Source of the DNA: Paraburkholderia sp. PREW-6R
Lineage (GTDB): Bacteria; Pseudomonadota; Gammaproteobacteria; Burkholderiales; Burkholderiaceae
Direction: 5' to 3'
NCBI RefSeq assembly: GCF_039621805.1
Contig: NZ_CP155074.1
Span: forward strand, 1,798,001 to 1,862,000
Length of the DNA: 64,000 bases
Below the pieces are notes generated by a model. That model had not been told where the DNA came from. It searched no databases and saw only the letters and a list, made by a program, of their open reading frames with translations. Within the stretch, counting starts at the first letter, position 1; the number at the start of each line of letters is the position of its first letter. Made by a program: the position numbers and the translations under genes. Below, one piece after another: positions 24,946 through 31,563 of this stretch.

Positions 24946-25065
24946 GCGCAACTTTCCTACGGTATATGAAAACGGATTATATGGCGGTGTTTTCCGCCAC
25001 GCAAGTACTCAACGATCCTGCGACGCCCTTTCACGGAATCGTAGGGCAATCGTTCCGAGTGGCGA

Positions 25066-25368
25066 TCAAGCGGGCTGGTGGTCTTTGAGCCAGTCGCGCA
25101 ACGCGTCGTTCATGCGGGTTTGCCAACCATCACCGGAAGCCTTGAATGCTTCGACGATGTCCGCATCGTAACGAACTGAAAGCAACACCTTTGGCGAATC
25201 GAGCCGCGGCCGCCCGCGCGCGCCGAGCCGCTTCATCTTCCTGAAATCCTCGTCCGACACTTCATAAGTGTCCGGGTCCGCGGCAATGCCGCGATTGATA
25301 GCCTCGTCCTCTTCGGGCGTCGGCAATTCGAGCACGCGGCCCGACCGCGTCTTAATAGTACTGGGCAT
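25066..25368 (-). CDS. brnA: BrnA antitoxin
   Basis: 100 aa. The C-terminal part (PKVLLSVRYDADIVEAFKA, then GWQTRMNDALRDWLKDH) is the ribbon-helix-helix-type DNA-binding region of BrnA antitoxins. BrnA binds and neutralises BrnT and represses the operon. The gene overlaps brnT by 17 bases, in the usual toxin-first order of this family. Confidence 0.88.
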   Translation of the reverse strand: MPSTIKTRSGRVLELPTPEEDEAINRGIAADPDTYEVSDEDFRKMKRLGARGRPRLDSPKVLLSVRYDADIVEAFKASGDGWQTRMNDALRDWLKDHQPA

Positions 25369-25621
25369 AGTTGCGCACCTCCCGGTGGTTTGCCTTGCGA
25401 AGGCTGATTACATGCATCGTCTCGCCGCGCTGCGTAAAAACCACGCAATGCAGGCGCGTGCCGATCGGCGCGAAACCGACTTCACGTACCTCGCTGTAGT
25501 CGTGGCGGGTATCGACGTAGAACAACACTTCCGACCAGTTAATCGCTGCTGCCATTTCGAGCGACACGCCATGCTTTGCGATGTTCGCTTCGTTTTTCGA
25601 GGGATCGTAAGTGATGTTCAT
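25352..25621 (-). CDS. brnT: BrnT toxin (RelE-like ribonuclease)
   Basis: 89 aa from the ATG at 25621. N-terminal ITYDPSKNEANIAKHGVSLE and the C-terminal ISLRKANHREVRNYAQ are hallmarks of the BrnT family, mRNA-cleaving toxins that block translation. A TTG twelve codons upstream (25657) would lengthen it, but neither start has a Shine-Dalgarno. The promoter places the transcript start at, or two bases before, the ATG, which suggests a leaderless mRNA. Confidence 0.88.
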   Translation of the reverse strand: MNITYDPSKNEANIAKHGVSLEMAAAINWSEVLFYVDTRHDYSEVREVGFAPIGTRLHCVVFTQRGETMHVISLRKANHREVRNYAQYY

Positions 25622-25675
25622 GCAAATAATTGTAGCTACGTTTATTGTTTGTCGCAAGAATTATTTGTAGCTACA
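25622..25675 (-). promoter_or_regulatory. brnTA promoter with two palindromic operators
   Basis: Minus strand: -35 TTGCGA (25657-25652), 17-bp spacer, -10 TACAAT (25634-25629). The 8-bp palindrome GTAGCTAC occurs twice, at 25632-25639 (overlapping the -10) and at 25667-25674 (upstream of the -35), 35 bp apart. These are good candidates for BrnA binding and autorepression. Confidence 0.7.
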
Positions 25676-25711
25676 TAATGCAAGCTTGGCGCGCGTTAGC
25701 CGCCCCCTTCT

Positions 25712-26287
25712 CTACTCACACGGCAACAGCATGCCAATCTCGTCCAGCCGCTCATTAAGCTCGGTCCACGCGGCCTTTTCCAGCCCATCGAGATAGCGCC
25801 GAATGTCCATCGCGTAGCGCTCCGCCGTGCGCTTCGGAATGTCGAGTCTTTCAGCTACCTCTGCGAGTTTCAGCTTCTCACCGAAATACCGCGACACGGC
25901 CGCCTCTCGGTATCGACGATTCGACACACCCGTATCCAACGCCACGATAATGACGTCGGTCAACTGGCTGACGGCGTCCCGGCGAGCGGGGTTCACAACC
26001 CATCCACTACAGCACGCGTGGTTGCACGTGCACTCATCCTTGATCGGCGCGGTTCGCGCAACAAGCGTCAGCATGCGGACGTAGTCGAGGCGCTGCAGCT
26101 CCGCCAGCACCATTCCGGATTGCGCAGCACCGTCGAGACCGATCAGATCACGACCACTGCCATATGCTCCCTGACGGAGAATCTTGGCCATCGGCGACAG
26201 CGCGTATTGCTGCGAACTGAAGTTACATGCGAACACGACCGCCTCGTATGCGCTCTTGAAAATTCCCTGCTGTTCGATGGCTTCCAT
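25712..26287 (-). CDS. Zinc-binding candidate late-gene regulator (Q-like position)
   Basis: 191 aa. A cysteine cluster (CTCNHACCSGW, about residues 87-97) could bind zinc, and residues 135-165 (KLKLAEVAERLDIPKRTAERYAM) form a clear helix-turn-helix. The gene lies at the end of the early operon and before the late genes, the place of antiterminator Q or an equivalent late activator. Lambda Q also has a zinc motif. The precise class is not proven. Confidence 0.5.
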   Translation of the reverse strand: MEAIEQQGIFKSAYEAVVFACNFSSQQYALSPMAKILRQGAYGSGRDLIGLDGAAQSGMVLAELQRLDYVRMLTLVARTAPIKDECTCNHACCSGWVVNPARRDAVSQLTDVIIVALDTGVSNRRYREAAVSRYFGEKLKLAEVAERLDIPKRTAERYAMDIRRYLDGLEKAAWTELNERLDEIGMLLPCE

Positions 26288-26309
26288 AATCACTCTTGGA
26301 GTTGCGGCG

Positions 26310-26552
26310 TCACATGACGACCGTGAAATGAATACCGTTGTGCGTTAACCAGTCAGCAAGCGCGTGGCGCCGCTCAATGTGGTGCGGCCACGGAAAATCT
26401 ATGCTGCCGAGATCAGCAGTGCGCCGACCGACGAGTGGACAACCGGTCAGCTCCAGCAACTGCGTCCCATCCGCCTCGACGATGCCGAATCGTGCTGTGT
26501 CAAGAATTGCCTCGGGTACGTCCGCGTATTGAACCGTAGCGTGTGCACTCAC
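26310..26552 (-). CDS. Small prophage protein, unknown
   Basis: 80 aa from a GTG at 26552 that overlaps the preceding stop (GTGA) and has an AGGCGG eight bases before it; an ATG at 26576 without Shine-Dalgarno is the alternative. Contains FGIVEADGTQLLELTGCPLVGR. No family recognised. It is coupled to its upstream neighbour. Confidence 0.55.
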   Translation of the reverse strand: MSAHATVQYADVPEAILDTARFGIVEADGTQLLELTGCPLVGRRTADLGSIDFPWPHHIERRHALADWLTHNGIHFTVVM

Positions 26553-26764
26553 TGCGACACCGCCTTTGGGAGACATTCAATGTCGAATTTCGGCTCGATG
26601 AGTCCGCTTTGAGCCTTTGACTCAACGCGCATCTGATCGCGAATATAGTCCGCCGCCCTACCGCAAGCGCGCTGCGTCAGGAACTCCTGCATTGCAATCG
26701 AGGCATGCTGCGCGCCTCCGGCGGCGTACGACATCGACACGACGACCAGAATCCACGAGTTCAT
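26549..26764 (-). CDS. Small prophage protein with hydrophobic N-terminus
   Basis: 71 aa from the ATG at 26764, which overlaps the upstream stop (ATGA). The first 15 residues are hydrophobic (NSWILVVVSMSYAAGG), perhaps an anchor or signal, and the rest is charged. No family recognised. It is part of a chain of overlapping early genes. Confidence 0.55.
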   Translation of the reverse strand: MNSWILVVVSMSYAAGGAQHASIAMQEFLTQRACGRAADYIRDQMRVESKAQSGLIEPKFDIECLPKAVSQ

Positions 26765-27090
26765 GTCCCGCTGCCTCCCAATACCCATTCCTTGTCACCG
26801 CTGGCGAGGAACGGTCCCAACGTAGTACGGTTGTCCTGCAAGTAAGCGTAGGTTCGGTAGATACCGTCTCCTACCCAGTTCAGATCCCCCGGCAGAAAGC
26901 CGTCACGGTGGTGCTCCGGAATCCAGGCGTCAACGCGGATACGCGGCGGCCCGACATCCCGATCCATCCGCTCGATGCGATAGACCATGGTTTCGATCTT
27001 CTTCATTCGCTCGTAGCGCAGAAACGTACCGAGCCCCGCCTTCCGCTTGTGGTATCCAACGCCGTCCGGAATGTTGACCAACAAATTCAT
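26761..27090 (-). CDS. Prophage protein, unknown
   Basis: 109 aa (MNLLVNIPDGVGYHKRKAG). Charged, soluble, with several aromatic residues near GDLNWVGDGIYRTYAYLQ. No family recognised. It overlaps both neighbours by four bases, which supports it being real. Confidence 0.6.
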   Translation of the reverse strand: MNLLVNIPDGVGYHKRKAGLGTFLRYERMKKIETMVYRIERMDRDVGPPRIRVDAWIPEHHRDGFLPGDLNWVGDGIYRTYAYLQDNRTTLGPFLASGDKEWVLGGSGT

Positions 27091-27527
27091 TCGATCTCCA
27101 GCTGCTCAATTCCCATCTTTCTCGCGCGTCGCGGCTCCCACCGAGCCAATGCAGCGTCAAACACTGCGCATTTCTGATCAAATGGCGCGCCGCTGTTATC
27201 AAGCCAGTCATGGCATCTCGCACAACCCGGCACGGTGAACCAGTGCTTTGCTTTCAACGCAACACCTTTGCCATGCTTCGACTGGTTCGAATGACAGGCC
27301 ACGACTGTTGGGTCCTCCCAATCAGTCCAGGGACATTTCACGTTGAGATAGCAGGCTTCACTTCGACAGGCTGCGAGATACTTGCTGCCCTGTTCGACGG
27401 TCGGCTTCTTTACTCGGCTCTTAATGCGCGATCGCCGCAGCGGCGTGTCTGGCAGCGGCGCATCCTTTCTCGACCAACTGCCTCGTGACATCGGTTTCGA
27501 TCGCGGCGCAAACCCCGATCTCTTCAC
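27087..27527 (-). CDS. DUF1364/YbcO-like nuclease
   Basis: 146 aa. Basic N-terminus with several SR/KS repeats, then a cysteine/histidine pattern (C-R-S-E-A-C, CPWTDW, VACHSNQSKHGKG, GCARCHDWLD) typical of the DUF1364/YbcO family, HNH-like nucleases of lambdoid prophages related to P1 Ref. Probably acts in phage recombination, with neighbours of the same function. Confidence 0.75.
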   Translation of the reverse strand: MKRSGFAPRSKPMSRGSWSRKDAPLPDTPLRRSRIKSRVKKPTVEQGSKYLAACRSEACYLNVKCPWTDWEDPTVVACHSNQSKHGKGVALKAKHWFTVPGCARCHDWLDNSGAPFDQKCAVFDAALARWEPRRARKMGIEQLEIE

Positions 27528-28027
27528 GCAGCAGGACCAAAGAACGCTGAAACCAGAGGATCCCGAAATGGGGCGACTGGCCGCCCCTTAGCCATCGTCT
27601 CATCGCAATGCTGCCGCTCCTTTGCATATGAGTTGACAGCATTCCGGCCCGCGCCCGCGACCCAAACTGCAAACTCGCGGCCGCCGGAACAAACCCAGTC
27701 TGCGATATGGCACTTGCGCGCTTTGCTGAGCCGCATCAGAAGCGCATCAACCTCACTTTTTTCCATGCTGCTGCGCGCCGCGATTTCATCTGCCGTGGTC
27801 GGAATGTCGGTCAGGAAGCTGGCGAAGTGACGAAGCGACTCGTCCCGCTCAGCACGACAGAGTTGTCTCGGCGACGGCACTTCCCGCTTCAGTCCGAGCT
27901 TGAACGCTTGGCGCATCACAGACGGCTTTCCGCGATTCAGAATCTTGCACACGTCCGTGATGTACCTCGCCCGTGGATAATGTGCCTTCAGGATCCCGAT
28001 TTCTTCGTCTGTCCAATACCGCTTCAC
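27524..28027 (-). CDS. DNA-binding protein with Myb/HTH-like N-terminus
   Basis: 167 aa. The first 45 residues (RYWTDEEIGILKAHYPRAR, then CKILNRGKPSVMRQAFKLGL) look like a SANT/Myb-type helix-turn-helix, common in phage and mobile element proteins. The second half has a helical part (TTADEIAARSSMEKSEVDALL) resembling a winged helix. A regulator or replication accessory is possible. Confidence 0.55.
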   Translation of the reverse strand: MKRYWTDEEIGILKAHYPRARYITDVCKILNRGKPSVMRQAFKLGLKREVPSPRQLCRAERDESLRHFASFLTDIPTTADEIAARSSMEKSEVDALLMRLSKARKCHIADWVCSGGREFAVWVAGAGRNAVNSYAKERQHCDETMAKGRPVAPFRDPLVSAFFGPAA

Positions 28028-28530
28028 CTTACCTCCCTGATTTCGAAGCGCCAGCCGTGATGGCCGTCGCGGAAAACTGCAATGAAGCGGCGATTCCGGT
28101 ACCGCTCAGCCGCTACCTTGAATTTGACGCGGGCGTCGTCCGTCCAGCGCCCTTTAACTTCGTGCACCTCCAGCTCGCCACCCGGCAACGTCACTTCGAA
28201 GTCGGGCGTGTACCACGTGCCATCCGCAAGGCGCAATTTCACGGATTCAAAACTGAAGTCGACGATATCGCCCGCGTGCTTACGCGCCTCGAGCTGGTCC
28301 GCGTATGCAGCCTCGGTTTTGTTCATCCGGCCTTTGCCCAGGCGGCCAAGCTGCTGCATTCGCTCTAAAGCCGACTTTTCGCGAACGAGGCTGCTCAGCT
28401 CCCTGCTCGTCGACGCGCCTTCCTGCGACGCTGTTACACCCGGTTCGACGTGGCCACGGATGCGTGCCGTGCCGAAGCGACCGCCGACGATCGCGCTTTC
28501 CGGAAAGCGAGGTGCGCCACCTTTACCCAT
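28024..28530 (-). CDS. DUF1064 family nuclease-like protein
   Basis: 168 aa from the ATG at 28530, which overlaps the preceding stop (TGATG). The C-terminal half has the DUF1064 pattern: MNKTEAAYADQLEARKHAG, then YTPDFEVTLPGGELEVHEVKG and a conserved KFKVAAERY. The D-x(n)-E-x-K residues are those of the PD-(D/E)XK nuclease fold, suggesting an endonuclease or resolvase in phage replication. Confidence 0.78.
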   Translation of the reverse strand: MGKGGAPRFPESAIVGGRFGTARIRGHVEPGVTASQEGASTSRELSSLVREKSALERMQQLGRLGKGRMNKTEAAYADQLEARKHAGDIVDFSFESVKLRLADGTWYTPDFEVTLPGGELEVHEVKGRWTDDARVKFKVAAERYRNRRFIAVFRDGHHGWRFEIREVR

Positions 28531-28757
28531 CAGCACACAGCTCCGACTGTTCCGTTGACGAATGTCGTCCGCACCATCGCGTCAACTCGACGCGATGCAA
28601 CGGCCTCCAGCACCACGAAAAGTTGCCCCGGTCGCACAAGCGCGAGACGCTCCGCTTCCTCGGTCGCAGCTCGCAGGCTCTCCCAGCGATATTTCGGTGG
28701 CGTTGCCCCGGTCGGCGACCAGACGAGCCAGAAGGCGTTTTCAGTCGGGTTGTTCAC
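28530..28757 (-). CDS. Small prophage protein, unknown
   Basis: 75 aa. NPTENAFWLVWSPTGATPP is a pattern often seen in small phage proteins beside replication genes. Overlaps the replication gene by four bases. No function can be assigned. Confidence 0.6.
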   Translation of the reverse strand: MNNPTENAFWLVWSPTGATPPKYRWESLRAATEEAERLALVRPGQLFVVLEAVASRRVDAMVRTTFVNGTVGAVC

Positions 28758-29884
28758 GATGCGTAGTCGTCCACTGGCATGAGCGCGTCGCCGAACGTGG
28801 CCCGCGCGAACTGGTACAGGTCGTGCGCATTGAAGCGCTGTGCGTCGCTCAGCACGTGCTCAATGGCCCTTGCGTCTCTGGCTGCGCGCGCCACGAGCAC
28901 GCGGAAGTAACGCCAATCCTCGTCTGCCTTACGCTCGCGGTGACCGAGCTCAGCAGACTTCGCGTCCACGCCCTCGGGCGACCGGAACCAGTCGCCGGCC
29001 GGTGCGGATGACGCCGCAGGAGGCGTTGCCGCAGGTGTGAGCACTTCCGTCACGAACGGCGCCACGAACGCGGCGTAAGTCGGCCGCACGTCACCGTCGT
29101 CAATCCGCCGAGCAACGGCACGGCGATGTGCCTCGCGAAGCTGGTCGGCCGTCACGCCCTTCCCAACCCACGTGAGCACGTGCACCCTGTCCCTGCTGCT
29201 GTCCATGAGCAGGCGCTTGCCGCGTCCGGCTTCGAGAGCGACCAGCAAGTCCGCGAGTTCGCGCTCGGGGTTGGTGTCGATTTTCGAATCGCAAGCAGCA
29301 GCAGCAGCGGAGTTATCCACAGGGACTGCCTCGCGCGCATTGCTGCTGCTTTTGCTTAATCCGTTAACATCTGCTTTATTGCCCTCCACTTTTGGACCCC
29401 CTTGACGGTAAAAGTGGAGGGGCTTCGATCCAAAAGTGGAGGGGCTTCCCTCTGAAGGGGTGCCACTTTTGGAGGGGCTCCGTTTTTGGACTGGCTTAGC
29501 CCCTCCGTTTTTGGAGGGGCTTCGCTTATGCTTGCCTTCGCACTCTTGACGCGTCGGCGGGCTAAGAGAAATCGTTTGCTGCGTGCGCTTGTCGATCACC
29601 TGAACGACGGATGACCCTTCGGGGGCCAGCATCTGATAGACAACGATGCTGCGTGTCTCACCCCGGCGAACGGCCGTCTCGGCGAGGTAACCGAGTTCGA
29701 TAAGGAGCGCGCGCGCCTTTCGAATAGTCTTGACGTCGAGCTCCGTGTCGGCGATCAACTCGTCGTTCGACACCCATGTGCTGAAATCTTCCGTCGCCCA
29801 GTCGGCGTAGACCTTGAGAACGGCTTTGGCGCTGGGGTTACCAATGACCTGGCGCTTTGCCCATGCTAGTGCGTAGGTGCTCAT
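28754..29884 (-). CDS. Replication initiator, lambda O-like
   Basis: 376 aa from the ATG at 29884 (overlap ATGA with the 65-aa gene upstream); a frame to 29950 exists. Residues 1-90 form a winged-helix domain of the phage replication O type (WAKRQVIGNPSAKAVLKVYADW; ELDVKTIRKARALLIELGYL). The middle (about 120-170) is low-complexity KRSPSKNGG-type sequence coded by iteron DNA. The C-terminus may contact a host helicase or loader. No phage helicase gene is seen beside it. Confidence 0.75.
   Translation of the reverse strand: MSTYALAWAKRQVIGNPSAKAVLKVYADWATEDFSTWVSNDELIADTELDVKTIRKARALLIELGYLAETAVRRGETRSIVVYQMLAPEGSSVVQVIDKRTQQTISLSPPTRQECEGKHKRSPSKNGGAKPVQKRSPSKSGTPSEGSPSTFGSKPLHFYRQGGPKVEGNKADVNGLSKSSSNAREAVPVDNSAAAAACDSKIDTNPERELADLLVALEAGRGKRLLMDSSRDRVHVLTWVGKGVTADQLREAHRRAVARRIDDGDVRPTYAAFVAPFVTEVLTPAATPPAASSAPAGDWFRSPEGVDAKSAELGHRERKADEDWRYFRVLVARAARDARAIEHVLSDAQRFNAHDLYQFARATFGDALMPVDDYAS
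29384..29523. repeat. Iterons inside the replication gene: candidate phage origin
   Basis: Repeated units around AAAAGTGGAGGGGCTTC at 29410-29426 and 29432-29448 (22 bp apart), variant copies at 29467-29481 and 29508-29523, and an inverted CCTCCACTTTTGGA at 29384-29397. A perfect 9-bp hairpin AGCCCCTCC/GGAGGGGCT spans 29498-29521. As in lambda, the repeats lie within the initiator gene between its domains, so they are the likely binding sites of the O-like protein. Confidence 0.75.
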
Positions 29885-30078
29885 CGTGGCCCCTTGTAGC
29901 CTGGGTCGATGACTGCCCGCATGTCGGCAATGAGGTCGGCCATCATCCACACGAAATTGCAGAGCTCTGTCGCGGTCAGGTCTTCAAACGAATTGCTCGC
30001 GGTGACGGCAAGAAACGCCACGGCGGCTTGCAGCTGCAGGGATTTTCGGTCGAGCAGCTCGCGTTCGGAATTAAGCAT
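29881..30078 (-). CDS. Small prophage protein upstream of replication gene
   Basis: 65 aa, acidic-helical (LQAAVAFLAVTASNSFEDL, TELCNFVWMMADLIADM). It overlaps both neighbours (ATGA at the replication gene; start within the stop of the 57-aa gene). No family recognised; possible small regulatory or membrane-associated protein. Confidence 0.55.
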   Translation of the reverse strand: MLNSERELLDRKSLQLQAAVAFLAVTASNSFEDLTATELCNFVWMMADLIADMRAVIDPGYKGPR

Positions 30079-30244
30079 GAGCGGCCTCCCGATGCGTCAT
30101 GGCGGCCAGAGCGATTAGCGCCGCCGCCAAGGTATCGATGGCGTCGTTCGCCGTGTGCGACAGCGCAGCGTCGTGCAGCGCGCGATTGACGAGCTCAGAG
30201 GGTGTTTGGGGTTGCTCAGGACGAGCGAGGGCATCAGATCGCAT
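30071..30244 (-). CDS. Very small prophage protein (57 aa)
   Basis: ATG at 30244 with an AGAGG Shine-Dalgarno eight bases before it; the stop at 30071 overlaps the next start. The sequence (SELVNRALHDAALSHTANDAI, then DTLAAALIALAAM) is helical. Function unknown. Its Shine-Dalgarno lies next to a sequence (30253-30261) that can pair with an upstream part of the same transcript. Confidence 0.6.
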   Translation of the reverse strand: MRSDALARPEQPQTPSELVNRALHDAALSHTANDAIDTLAAALIALAAMTHREAAHA

Positions 30245-30557
30245 TGCGGCCTCTTACGTGAGTGTTTAACCCGCGTCCCACTGCTAAATGGGGTGGGCGG
30301 GCACAAGGCGGGGTTAGCAGACCGGTCACGTAAGAACCCGGCGAGCCCGAAGGCTCCCCCGCCAAGGCCCGCCCATAGAAAAAGGCGCGCAAAGGCATTA
30401 CGCACAAAAAAGCCGCTTTGCGCGGCTGTGCGCTCACGTGAATCAGGCTGCTAAACCCGTCCTGCCTTGTTTCGGCATTGGGAACAGTATAGGCAGCCGT
30501 CGGGCAGGCAGTCAAGGTAGGGCTACCGGCCGAGCGCAAGTTGCCGAGTGTAGCCAT
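30234..30557 (-). CDS. Ash/Icd-like prophage protein
   Basis: 107 aa from the ATG at 30557 (MATLGNLRSAGSPTLTAC...). The segments RKAAFLCVMPLRAFFYGRAL, GSYVTGLLTP and GRGLNTHVRG are typical of the ash/icd-like open frames that lie in the immunity or early region of many lambdoid and P4-like prophages; Icd of P1 inhibits host division. A terminator (30405-30427) and repeat motifs lie inside the frame, so it may be a partly regulatory sequence. Coding status is uncertain. Confidence 0.5.
   Translation of the reverse strand: MATLGNLRSAGSPTLTACPTAAYTVPNAETRQDGFSSLIHVSAQPRKAAFLCVMPLRAFFYGRALAGEPSGSPGSYVTGLLTPPCARPPHLAVGRGLNTHVRGRNAI
30252..30462 (-). ncRNA. Self-complementary leader region, possible C4-type antisense RNA
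   Basis: A motif of the form CTYACGTGA ... CTGCTAA ... CCCGYCC occurs three times: 30252-30277 and 30432-30462 on the plus strand, and 30307-30334 on the minus strand. In the leftward RNA the middle copy can therefore pair with either outer copy (9 bp and 7 bp exact blocks). A terminator lies between the first two. This is the layout of C4 antisense RNA control in P1/P7 immunity regions; RNA existence is inferred. Confidence 0.4.
30405..30427 (-). terminator. Intrinsic terminator inside the Ash/Icd-like frame
   Basis: Minus strand: AGCCGC-GCAAA-GCGGCT followed by five more T (six in all). It would stop the leftward early transcript before the replication genes, like tR1 in lambda, or form the 3' end of a small RNA. 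Confidence 0.7.
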
Positions 30558-30575
30558 ATACGCTACACTCTCGGG
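30541..30575 (+). promoter_or_regulatory. higBA promoter with operator dyad
   Basis: -35 TTGCCG (30541-30546), 17-bp spacer, -10 TACACT (30564-30569). The dyad GTGTAGC (30548-30554) / GCTACAC (30562-30568) lies between and over the -10 and fits a HigA operator. The higB ATG is the seventh base after the -10, so the transcript is probably leaderless. Confidence 0.65.
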
Positions 30576-30854
30576 ATGATATTGACCTTCCGACACAAGG
30601 GCTTGGAAGCGTTTTTCCGCAGCGGTAGCAAATCCGGCATACAGCCGCACCACGCGGGAAAGCTGCGCATTTTGTTGACGGCGCTGGATCAGGCGCAAAG
30701 CCCGCAAGACATGAGCGCACCCGCCTGGAGACTTCACCAGCTTACGGGCGACCTCGCGGGCCACTGGTCGGTCTGGGTGAACGGCAATTGGCGGCTCACC
30801 TTCACATTCAAAGGCGCGGACGCCGAGCTGGTCGACTACCAGGACTATCACTAG
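30576..30854 (+). CDS. higB: HigB toxin (RelE superfamily)
   Basis: 92 aa from the ATG at 30576. Typical HigB sequence: N-terminal ILTFRHKGLEAFFRSGSKSG, then KLRILLTALDQAQSPQDM, and the C-terminal WSVWVNGNWRLTFTFKGADA with the conserved Trp/Arg residues of this RelE-like mRNA interferase. It precedes its antitoxin by ten bases. An in-frame longer version lacks support. Confidence 0.9.
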   Translation: MILTFRHKGLEAFFRSGSKSGIQPHHAGKLRILLTALDQAQSPQDMSAPAWRLHQLTGDLAGHWSVWVNGNWRLTFTFKGADAELVDYQDYH

Positions 30855-30864
30855 AGGCGAAGAA

Positions 30865-31152
30865 ATGAGCAGAATGCACAATCCGGCGCATCCCGGCGAG
30901 GTCTTGCGGGAATGGATTCCAGAAGGAATCACCGTGACCGAGGCCGCGGATGCATTGAAAATCAACCGCGTGACACTTTCGAAGCTGCTCAACGGCAAGG
31001 CGAGCGCGACGGCAAACATCGCGCTGCGTTTATCGGCATGGCTCGGTACGTCGCCCGACTTTTGGGTCGGCATGCAAGCGCAATGGGACTTGTGGCAGGC
31101 AGAACAGCAGCCCAGGCCCGAAATCAAGCCACTCGACAAGCGTGCCGCCTGA
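30865..31152 (+). CDS. higA: HigA antitoxin (XRE family)
   Basis: 95 aa. HigA pattern: NPAHPGEVLREW at the start and the helix-turn-helix VTEAADALKINRVTLSKLLNG, then SPDFWVGMQAQWDLW. It binds HigB and represses the operon at the dyad upstream of higB. Shine-Dalgarno-like GAGGCGAAG precedes the start. Confidence 0.92.
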   Translation: MSRMHNPAHPGEVLREWIPEGITVTEAADALKINRVTLSKLLNGKASATANIALRLSAWLGTSPDFWVGMQAQWDLWQAEQQPRPEIKPLDKRAA

Positions 31153-31155
31153 GTC

Positions 31156-31365
31156 ATGAAGCGGTCACTCTTGACTGACGAAGCCGGTGAAGTTCGCGAA
31201 CTGACCGACGCCGACACGAAGGACTTCAGACCTGCCGCCGAAGTGCTGCCCGCGACGCTGCGCAAGAAGCTTGGCGTGCGCGGACCGCAGAAGGCACCGA
31301 CTAAGAAGCAGCGGTCGACGAGGCGCGCCGTGAATTCCGGCGAGAGCTGCGCGACGATCACATAG
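31156..31365 (+). pseudogene. Truncated BrnA-type antitoxin fused to antisense rha sequence
   Basis: 69 codons starting three bases after higA. The first about 50 residues (ELTDADTKDFRPAAEVLPA, then LGVRGPQKAPTKK) match the N-terminal region of BrnA-type antitoxins, but the C-terminal DNA-binding half is absent. From about 31311 the frame runs through the opposite strand of the rha remnant. The module end therefore broke inside this gene, and no BrnT partner is present here. Confidence 0.7.
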
Positions 31366-31562
31366 CTGTCACGCTTGCCAACGCGGTATGCCGACGTCGG
31401 CTTCGTCGCCGTGGGGATTTCCTCAATTTGAGGGAATCCGACTGCGCCGCGCCCGGCAAGCATTTCGATCGTGCGCTCGACGTTGTCATGACGCTTCTTG
31501 ACAAGTTCGGCGATTTCGAGGCTCGACATCGTCGGCTCGGTGTTGCGCACAATCAGATCCAT
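31311..31562 (-). pseudogene. rha: Truncated Rha-family phage regulator
   Basis: About 84 codons from the ATG at 31562. The sequence (MSSLEIAELVKKRHDNVERTI, then YRVGKRDSYVIVAQLSPEFTARLVDR) is the N-terminal Rha domain, a prophage regulator/antirepressor. After LVDR at 31311 the frame passes into the antisense of the antitoxin remnant and higA. The C-terminal half is missing. Start lies one base after the stop of the CII-like gene. Confidence 0.75.
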
Positions 31563-31563
31563 G

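Noticed and set aside
29384-29523. CRISPR array or simple tandem repeat
   Set aside because: Units are short, partly inverted and of unequal spacing, and lie inside a gene; iterons explain them better.
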